From Lamellibrachia satsuma (Eukaryota > Annelida > Polychaeta > Sabellida > Siboglinidae): 64,000 nucleotides of DNA. A program made the translations under genes and the position numbers. Numbering within the stretch: the stretch's first letter is position 1; each line of letters begins with the position of its first letter. The notes beneath the pieces were generated by a model that was not told the DNA's origin, made no database searches, and saw only the letters and a program-made list of their open reading frames with translations. The stretch is from the NCBI GenBank assembly GCA_033239005.1, contig BSQZ01000128.1, positions 295,001 through 359,000 of the forward strand, given 5' to 3'. Shown here piece by piece: positions 53,079 to 64,000 of the stretch.

Positions 53079-53385
53079 CTACGTATGAATCATTCCTCTG
53101 TAGCGACGTACCAGGCTCGATACAGTGTCAAAATGTATTTTTTTACTAACTCTGGCACCTGCTGGAACCACATGTATTGATAAGTTGGGTGTGAAGTCGC
53201 TACATACGTCATCTTCACAGTGTACTGGGTGTTTTTCTAATGGATGTGGTCTGTAGTGATTAGCGGTGCGTTTGTAGTTGACTTTGAAAAAACATGTGGT
53301 GTGATAATGACACAGGTATATGTGATGCCGCAGTTTAGTTAGTACTTTGTGGTACATGCGCTGCAGAAAGCCTCCCCTGCTGATT
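53079..53385 (-). CDS. Unrecognised open frame, possible terminal exon
   Basis: The frame is open on the minus strand from about 53385 to a TAG at 53079. An ATG at 53357 gives 92 residues beginning MYHKVLTKLRHHIYLCHY. A candidate acceptor ggctttctgcag lies just before the preceding CGC codon. AATAAA occurs on the same strand about 110 nt past the stop (near 52964-52969). Composition is protein-like, with an SDFTPNLSIHVVPAGARV segment and no low-complexity sequence. I do not recognise a domain and found no upstream exon. It sits in a repeat-rich stretch, so it may be a transposon-borne exon rather than a host gene. Confidence 0.35.
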
Positions 53386-53639
53386 CAAAGCCAAGTCACA
53401 TAAAACACTCTTGCGTAACCTATCCGTGGTACATTCCTGAAATTGCTTGGACACTTTACGACTCCCTGGCTAATATGCTAAACTAATGATCTATGTGAAG
53501 ACAAACTTTAATTTGGAAAGACAAATCTTGCCAGTCATGGCATGCAGTTAGCATAGGAAAAAACTCTGATTCCAAACCATGGACAATTGACCATATTACA
53601 TAGGCCAATTTATTTATTTTCATTCGAATTCCTTATTGT

Positions 53640-54010
53640 ATGTGTACAGTGCGCCTGGGACATTGACGTGTTTTTTTTATATATATTCATGTTGGCAGCA
53701 TTTACACAATCTGTAATTAATTCCTTGCATTCATTTATTGTCCTCTTTGAGAAAGATTACTCCCAGATATCCAGTCTACAATGATCCTTTACTAATATAA
53801 CCTCGTGTCCTCTTGTTCTACTATCTTTATTGAGTGAGAACAAATACGTCTATCAATAGTTTCATACCATATCTTGAAAAAATTCAGTTTGATCTCCTCT
53901 TAAAGTCCTTGTCTGTATGGTTGATAAACCACATTCTTTTAGGCATTCTTCTTATAGTCTCTTGGTCCTGGAGTCATCTTAGTGGCTCTCCTCTGCTTTT
54001 GATCATAATG
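53640..54010 (-). mobile_element. LINE fragment, family alpha, copy 4
   Basis: Homologous to copies 2 and 3 over the reverse-transcriptase tail and part of the 3' UTR. Heavily mutated and without a terminal block. Confidence 0.5.
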
Positions 54011-54309
54011 TGTGTTCCATGACATTCCAGGATTTCAAAAATATTGAGGATTTTACATGTCTGATGCACCCTTTGTACAGTTTCCATATTTTCAAAGAAG
54101 CATTGGAACCCCGTCAAAGAACTGGCACTGGCATTGATTTCAAATTGTGGATTCCGAAAGTTAATTATTGTGGTGCGAAAAATAAGTAGGATGTTATGTT
54201 TATCTTATAGTAAATTATCACACCTGTGATGGCTCATATTAACGACTAAGAAATTGCTTTGAAAACATCGCACCCAAAGTCTGTATATATTGGGAAACGC
54301 ATTTCAACT

Positions 54310-54315
<6 letters not shown>

Positions 54316-54386
<71 letters not shown>

Positions 54387-54511
54387 AGAATAATGAAATA
54401 TTGTGCATGTTTAACGTTGTGTATCCTCTGAGAAAGGTCACTAAGACAAATATATAATACTAAACATTATATAATGTAAGCACAGCTAACAGTCAAAGGG
54501 AAAGACAGACA

Positions 54512-54576
<65 letters not shown>
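54316..54576. repeat. Two TA microsatellites
   Basis: 54316-54385 and 54517-54576, separated by AT-rich unique sequence. Confidence 0.95.
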
Positions 54577-54580
<4 letters not shown>

Positions 54581-54651
54581 TAATTCCTCAGTTCACTGTA
54601 TCGGGAGTACAAATAATCCACAGTTCACACACTGTACATTGCACACATACA

Positions 54652-54850
54652 TTATCTAGAATGATCCATGTTCGCGGTTGCATAACTTTTGGCGATCGCA
54701 GCACATGTAGCCGCCACAACACTGCGTTTCGCCCAAACTGTTGAATGCAGGCTCCCGATGGCATTCTGTGTCACACCTTTGACGCAGCGTCGTAACAGGT
54801 CAGGATGAACGAGTTGCACAGTCACGCTCTTTATGTGCTGGTTTAGTCAC
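54652..54850 (-). pseudogene. Fragment of a repeat-borne gene (HPDLLxRC...TQNA motif)
   Basis: The minus strand reads LVHPDLLRRCVKGVTQNA followed by SLHSTVW and an alanine-rich stretch, then a stop. This matches the order HPDLLxRCxxGxTQNANESLxSxxW that I know from a transposon-associated gene family abundant in invertebrate genomes. There are no complete ends, so it is a decayed fragment. Confidence 0.45.
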
Positions 54851-55259
54851 GGTGGGAGCATGTCTAATATCCCGTTGAGATCAACTTGTCACCTTTTTCA
54901 GCATTACCGGAAACGGGATTTGATCCCTAATTTCCCATGCCTGCGTCTTGTGTCATAAATAATAATCTCCCTACTAAATCTGATGACTTGTTCTTAAAAT
55001 CTGATGACTTGTTCTTAATAAACTGGAGTGGAGCCTAAGCTAATATCTGTAAATATCAGTCATAACTGGAAACATATATGAGCGAGAAAAATGGCATTCC
55101 ATTGATTTAATACCGTATTAATAATAGGCATGGAATGCCGAAGAGCCCTTACATGGGAGTGACAATCAAAGTGGATTAACCATACACATACATGTGCAAA
55201 CAGAAAGGCTGGGGTACTCGATCCCCACCTTCCCCGGCACGAGGGAGACTACCCCACCC

Positions 55260-56970
55260 TTACTCCCATCTTTTTTATAAGTTGGCAGGTAAAAGTCAAC
55301 ACCATTCAAGAAAAAGAAGAGAAATGCCGCAGTGAAGAAAAATACGCCATCAACAGATGGAACAATATAGAACAATACTACTTCCAGACCAAAGGAGACC
55401 CCAGTGTCCTGGCCAGACAAGAATCGTCAAATGAGGACGACTTTTCAATTCTACGTGAAGAAGTTGTGACATCCGTAAGATCAATGACGAATGGAAAAGC
55501 AACATACCAGCGGAGCTGTTAAAAAAGGGAGAAGAATAGGTGATAACCATCTTACCAACAGCTGCAACAACATCTGGTAGACTGGAGAGTGGCCAACAAT
55601 ATTGACTCAAACATTGATAATTACACTTCCCAAGAAAGGAAACGTACAACAATGTGAGAACTATCGTATCGTCAGTCTCATTAGCTATTTGAGAACAAAG
55701 TAATGTTGATAGTCATCTTGAACAGATTGAATCCGCAGGCGGAAAGTTCATCGCCGAAGAACAGGCTGATTTTCGCAGTGGAAGATGCACCACGGAACAA
55801 ATATTCAACTTTCATGTTCTGTGTGAGGAATACCTACAGAACCAGAAAGGATTATTCCACATCTTCGTTGAATTCAATGAGGCTTTTCACATGGTTTAGT
55901 ATGATGCACTATGTTACAGCGAAGAAATATAACGTTGGATGAAAGATTGTGCAAACATCGAACAGCTGTTCGCAAAAGCCATCAGTGCAATATTCGTGGA
56001 AGACAAAATAGTTTAATGGTTCCACACATTAGTCGGATTCCATCAAGGACGCCTCTTGTCACTTACAATGTTCAACATATTCCTGGAATGAATAATGACA
56101 GATGCACCGGAAGACCACACCGGTACAGTTAGCATTGTAGGACCCACCGTAACATTCGGTTCGCTGATAACATCGACGTGTTGGCTGGAGAGGAAGAAGA
56201 ACTCGTCGAACGGGTGAACCGACTGGACGAAACATCAGCCAGATATGGAATGGGAATTAGCGCAGAAAAAAACAAAGATAATGACAAACAGCTATAATAC
56301 AATTAGATCACGCATAACTGCCAATGGACAGGAATTGGAAAATGTGAAATAGTTCAAATACCTCGGGGCCACCATCAGTGACGAGGGATACAAAACCGAA
56401 ATCCTTGCAAGGTCTGCACAAACATCAACATCAGTGGCGAAACTGAAACCAATTTTGGAGAGACAAGAACGAAGTCGAAAATGAAGCTTCTACATGCACT
56501 GGTCATTTCCATAATCCTGTATGTTTGTGAATCATGGACCCTCACAGCGGAACTACAAAATAAGATCATTGCAGTGGAAATGGGATGTTTCCGAAATATT
56601 ATCGGCATCTCCTACACCGACCTCGTCACCAATGAAGAAATCCGCAAAACCATCGCTCAACACGTGGGTTACGTTGAAGATCTTTCGACCACAGTGAAAA
56701 AGAGGAAGATGAGATGGATCGGGCATGTGACAAGATCAAGCGGGCTCTTTAAACAATCCTTCATGGAACAAAGCAAGAAGAAGAAGACGAGGAAAACACA
56801 GTAAGAGATGGACTGACAAAATTGACGAATGGATAGGAAAGACCTTTGCAGAAACCCAGGCAGTAGCACACAATCGCCAAGACTGGATCCGACCAGCGTT
56901 CATTGGAGAAGAGCCCCTACGACCCAAAGGAGTTACGGGATCCGGACTTCACAAAACGTCAACGTGTGCA
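55260..56970 (+). mobile_element. Decayed LINE with reverse transcriptase, RTE-like
   Basis: Broken frames on the plus strand follow the order of an endonuclease-reverse transcriptase: NGKAT...PAELLKKGEE near 55490, LPKKGNVQQCENYRIV near 55630, LNRLNPQAESSS near 55715, a VGFHQGRLLS-like stretch near 56030, and FADNIDVLAGEEEEL near 56160. The last is the catalytic block, with one aspartate replaced. Next come KMKLLHALVISIILYVCESW near 56480 and KKRKMRWIGHVTRSSGLF near 56700. Multiple stops show it is dead. It ends about 120 bp before exon A of the plus-strand gene. Confidence 0.75.
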
Positions 56971-57096
56971 CATTTTACCACCCACATACGTGTGTGCGTA
57001 CAAACATTTATCTAAGATAGAATATTATTACATAGGTGAGAAGAAAACACACCACACTTTTACTACTACTACTTTAAATTGCATACTTGTTTGCAG

Positions 57097-60053
<2,957 letters not shown>

Positions 60054-60369
60054 GTGAATGGTTTGATCATAACTGCATAACATTAGGAAGCGTTAAATGG
60101 CATGACATAGTACATGCAAATATTAATATCACGCAATGACTTAGATTAGAATTTACATAGTAATATTAATGTCATAATGGTTCAAGAAGACGTTTGCTTC
60201 ACAGCATAATCACATCTCAAACTATCCTCTAAAAGCGTAAAATGATTGCTTCTATCAGGATTGTCTTTCAACTTTATAATCTTGTTTTAGCATGGATATT
60301 TAGATTTTAAAATGTCATAAAACATCATGAGTGTACATGCTAATTTATATATTTTATTAGCGTATTACA

Positions 60370-60710
60370 CGTCGTTTACCTTACGCTGGTAGATAGGGCC
60401 CGATGGCTTGTTTTGTGGACGTCTTTGTTGATTACATGGCTCTTGTATGAGATGCAAAGGACCTTTCGATAGCACTTTATTTCCATGGTGTGTATTCTTC
60501 TGTGTAATTCGGCTGTAAGAGTCCATGTGTCGCAAGCGTATAGAAATATTGACACGACAAGTGATCGCATCAGTCTGATTTTGGATGGAATGGTGATGTT
60601 TGTATCTTTCCATATTGGTTTCAGTCTTGTCATCGTTGCGTTGCCTGGGCAATCCTTGAAATGATCTCAGATTTGGATCCCACTAATTTCCATTGTTTTG
60701 GACGCAGATG
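60370..60710 (-). mobile_element. LINE reverse-transcriptase tail fragment, related to 55260-56970
   Basis: The minus strand reads SEIISRIAQ, then TRLKPIWKDTNITIPSKIRL and SLVVSIFLYACDTWTLTAEL. These correspond to the LHALVISIILYVCESWTL region of the copy at 55-57 kb. Truncated on both sides. A 32-bp minisatellite begins about 25 bp away. Confidence 0.6.
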
Positions 60711-60733
60711 TATTGTCGAGGAGGCTCACTAGT

Positions 60734-61465
60734 TCAGCTCATGTTCATCCCCTACATGTACTAGATCAGTTCATGTTCATCCCCTGCATGTATTAGGTCA
60801 GCTCATGTTCATCCCCTGCGTGTACTAGGTCAGCTCATGTTCATCCCCTACATGTACTAGGTCAGTTCATGTTCATCCCCTGCATGTACTAGGTCAGTTC
60901 ATGTTCATCCCCTGCATGTATTAGGTCAGCTCATGTTCATCCCCTGCGTGTACTAGGTCAGCTCATGTTCATCCCCTACATGTACTAGGTCAGTTCATGT
61001 TCATCCCCTGCATGTACTAGGTCAGCTCATGTTCATCCCCTGCATGTACTAGGTCAGCTCATTTTCATCCCCTGCGTGTACTAGATCAGTTCATGTTCAT
61101 CCCCTGCATGTACTAGGTCAGCTCACGTTCATCCCCTACATGTACTAGATCAGTTCATGTTCATCCCCTGCATGTACTAGGTCAGCTCATGTTCATCCCC
61201 TGCATGTACTAGGTCAGCTCACGTTCATCCCCTGCATGTACTAGGTCAGCTCATGTTCATCCCCTGCATGTACTAGGTCAGCTCATGTTCATCCCCTACA
61301 TGTACTAGGTCAGCTCACGTTCATCCCCTGCATGTACTAGGTCAGCTCATGTTCATCCCCTGCATGTACTAGGTCAGCTCATGTTCATCCCCTGCATGTA
61401 CTAGGTCAGCTCATGTTCATCCCCTGCGTGTACTAGGTCAGCTCATGTTCATCCCCTGCATGCAT
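60734..61465. repeat. 32-bp minisatellite, about 23 units
   Basis: Consensus TCAGCTCATGTTCATC CCCTGCATGTACTAGG with a strict 32-bp period. Units differ at a few diagnostic positions (CAGCT/CAGTT, TGCATG/TACATG/TGCGTG). The period is not a multiple of three and no long frame exists. Confidence 0.9.
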
Positions 61466-61729
61466 TATCCATTTTATAAATAGTTTTACATACTTTCAAC
61501 CTCCAGGTGTCGCACGTGAATGTGAGATGATTAAACATGTTATTTTTACCAGAACCATCAATATTGCAGTGTTCGTAAATACATAAAAAGGCATTCTTTA
61601 AATTTATCATCCATGTTCGTTTATATTCAATACTAGCCGAGATACCCGGCGTTGCACGATAGAAAAAAGCCACTGCAAGAGTGTGTGACTCCTACCCAAT
61701 CAGTTTTTTTCCGGGAAATTCCAATTGCA

Positions 61730-63400
61730 ATGGTGGATAACACTTCATACCCAACAATCATGTACCGCTGCCGGTTTCAAGAAGCATTCATGCTGTACGA
61801 AGGAACTTATGTGGACGTAACTATGAAGTAGTATACGTTCCTTCATAACATTTCCACCAGGGGAATTAATTGTTTTAATGTACGAACCACGTATATGGCC
61901 TACGAACAGGTCGTAAAATGTCGGCCCTGTATAGGCAAAACTGACAGCGATATGACGAGACAAACAGACACACAAACCAACAGAGGTACTCAATATTTTA
62001 TAACATAAATGGATGAGTTGCCACAATTCCTTTAGCTGTACATGATTACATGGCTACATACAGTGGTATATATGTGAACGAGTAGTTTTCAGGAAGTAAT
62101 TGCAGCGTTGCTGAATTCGTCCCAGATGAGATTGCGTTGGAATGAACAATTCTGCCAGGGGGTGAAGTGTAAATCGCTTTGCACAATCCCAATGCCTGGA
62201 TACCACATTATATAAGAAAGTGTCTCTACCTTTTTTGACATTAGATGCAAGCAAAGAACGATATGTCAACACAGCTGAATAACACATGCGGTCACATACA
62301 AATATGTGCATGCGGACGTGAGCACGCGTGCATGGGTGGGTGCGTAGTATTTTGAGGCTTAACTGTTGCCACTGCTAGACAAGTGTGTAAAATAAAAAAT
62401 GTGTTTATCACAGCTTAACTACTAAAATTGTGCAAAACAGAGCGTCGCTGTCATGGTACACAGTCATAGATTATTTGGCAAAGAATATGTAAAAATGCGT
62501 CAGAGGGTCATGCCCCGTCAGCACCTACAGTCTAGAGCGTATCTCGTCAATTAGAATATTCGACACCACTCCTGAGGAATCCTGGATCCACCCGTGATGT
62601 ACGTTTCAGGCTAGGCTTTAATTTTTCCGCATATCGAATGTCAACTTAGTGTTCTTTACGAAACAGATATGTGGTTTTGTCATCGTTATTCTACCTGGCG
62701 AAGAAGAAGAATCACAAGAAGAATATTTCTAAACAAACATATATGTGGTTGATAGCTTTGATTTATTCACATTATCATTATGTTACAATGAACACCACAT
62801 CACAATGACGTCACTGGAACATGTTACCTATGCGATAATGTCAACGTTCAACCACCTCAGTCGAGAACCTCCTCTAGCAGTTGGAAGGTATGCACCATTC
62901 GTCGCTCGGTTTGTAGTTACAATTGTTGGCGCAGCCGTACAGGGCGTAGCAATTTTCGCCAGTACGCCTGTTCGCGTTGCCTCCCTTGTCTGCCGCACCG
63001 CCAGGGCTGTCTGTTCCTGTCTGGCATTCGCTGCAACGAAAATGTCACCATTACGCAATACCGCATTAACACGATTTAATAAGATTGCCATCCAAGGCAA
63101 AGGCCCAAATAGCAAGTTGACAAGGAAGCCAGTTTCATCTATGTGTAACGCGCCCTTCTGAGATACGTGTCAACTTTGTTTTTATGCTGATTCTCGTTGT
63201 CTCTCAGTTCAATTTAGCTCTTCCCTGCATTCGCTCAAGCCTATCTACAACCTTCCTACGATATGGCCTCCAAGTTTGTATACAATATTTTAAATGAGGC
63301 CTAAATATTGTTTTATACACAGGTATAATTAGTTCGTTTTCCTTGTATAGTATATTTCTCCTAATCAACCCAATAATTTGATTACTTGAAGCTGCAATAG
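61730..63400. repeat. Segmental duplication, copy 2
   Basis: Partner of 43650-45600. The LINE part of this copy has lost several hundred bases between about 63180 and 63190 compared with the other copy. It also lacks the TA array. Confidence 0.75.
62874..63030 (-). CDS. Terminal exon of a second SAA-like gene (partial; rest outside the window)
   Basis: A 157-nt exon follows the acceptor ttttcgttgcag and ends in TAG. It starts in the same phase as the exon at 44885-45053 (one base completes a split codon). The reading frame is open and keeps all six cysteines of its paralogue in order: EC, NCYALYGC, NNC, WC and a final NC. It also keeps the TGTDSP and CNYKPSD blocks. It lacks four codons just after the first cysteine, an in-frame 12-nt difference. 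Substitutions are frequent, so the copies are not recent. A poly(A) signal on the minus strand lies at 62762-62767. No upstream exon with a signal peptide was found before the window edge, so it presumably lies beyond 64000. A processed or dead copy is not excluded, but the intact frame and splice acceptor argue against decay. Confidence 0.65.
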
Positions 63401-63760
63401 CACTCCTTTTTTAAGGAAGTATAGTATCTCTCATGTTCCCGTGTCCTACGTGCAGGCAAATACATTTCCAAAAACTGAATAACATCTGCATTTTAAGTCC
63501 AGTTAACTAATTTGTTTAGATCGTATCGTAAATGTTATTGATTTTCATAATTGTTAACATTTCTAAACACCTTTACGTCATATACAAATTTCAGTACGTT
63601 GCTTGGTAAATTACCGTCCAACTCATCGATATATATATTTAGAATAATAAAGGTTATAATACTTATCCTTGTGGAATCCCACTCAAAATTTGAAACCTCC
63701 CCATCTACTACAACATGCTGTCTTCTGTCAGTCAGCCATTTTTTTATCTAAACGATTTAA
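63070..63760 (-). mobile_element. LINE fragment, family alpha, copy 5
   Basis: The 3' end lies at the same place relative to the SAA-like exon as in copy 3. It has an internal deletion near 63180-63190, then continues into upstream reverse-transcriptase sequence to about 63760. At the TA-array site it reads CAAGCCTATCTACAACC, with no expansion. Confidence 0.6.
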
Positions 63761-64000
63761 TATTAATTTACTTAATTATGGTAGCCATACGGAAACCCAA
63801 GATCACATAGATGCGATGTTTCAACATGCATTTATACCCCTTATCAGTAAACTTACACGAATAACACCAACTACTGCCACTGTCATAGATAATATATATA
63901 GCAATGATATACTTGGTGCAAATTGTCAAGTGCATAGAATAACATATACAGATATTTCCGAACAATTACCAATATTTTTAGTTACTTAATATACTAATAT

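Noticed and set aside
54652..54790. Minus-strand frame with many cysteines (a CC...CC pattern) resembling a small secreted peptide
   Set aside because: The neighbouring frame of the same strand matches the HPDLL...TQNA repeat-borne family over the whole stretch. The cysteine frame has an upstream stop, a poor acceptor and no signal peptide.
60734..61465. Regularly spaced repeats that might suggest a CRISPR array
   Set aside because: Units are directly adjacent with no unique spacers, and the host is clearly an animal.

Overview
This is nuclear DNA of an invertebrate animal, most likely a lophotrochozoan (mollusc, brachiopod, annelid or relative). The reasons are a spliced innexin gene with the four extracellular cysteines of the family, short exons with GT-AG introns, very long AT and GT dinucleotide arrays, and decayed LINE, Ty3-type and DNA-transposon copies. 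The phylum cannot be fixed from the sequence alone. Well under a tenth of the window is convincingly protein-coding. No CRISPR array, operon or bacterial-type gene is present.

Layout. 0-17 kb is gene-poor: LINE fragments, an 11-unit 33-bp minisatellite, and a decayed Ty3-type retroelement lying between two inverted copies of a ~1-kb MITE pair. 17.4-20.9 kb (minus) is a complete five-exon innexin of 398 residues. 22.9-31.0 kb (minus) is a seven-exon coiled-coil protein of 473 residues, all introns phase 0, with an N-terminal cysteine cluster. 31-44 kb is mostly non-coding, with a 1.24-kb long-inverted-repeat element and a weak two-exon locus at 41 kb.

44.9-48.1 kb (minus) is the most interesting locus. 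Exon 47819-48114 carries a signal peptide and a DKYFHC motif. It joins in frame across a 2.8-kb repeat-filled intron to exon 44885-45053. The 154-residue product reads as a secreted serum amyloid A-like protein with 12 cysteines. A paralogous terminal exon lies at 62874-63030, with the same splice acceptor, the same six cysteines, the same poly(A) signal and the same fossil LINE in the upstream intron. The two loci are therefore an old segmental duplication.

50.9 kb holds an Asp-type tRNA-like sequence with an unpaired acceptor stem. 55.3-57.0 kb (plus) is a decayed LINE. 57.1-60.05 kb (plus) contains several phase-compatible exons of an unrecognised gene, with one apparent +1 frameshift and an 84-bp internal exon duplication. 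A 32-bp minisatellite of about 23 units fills 60.7-61.5 kb.

The genes do not form a pathway. The innexin makes membrane channels, the coiled-coil protein is probably structural or scaffolding, and the amyloid A-like proteins are secreted and, by family analogy, perhaps linked to immunity. All splice junctions were read by eye and none is supported by transcripts.
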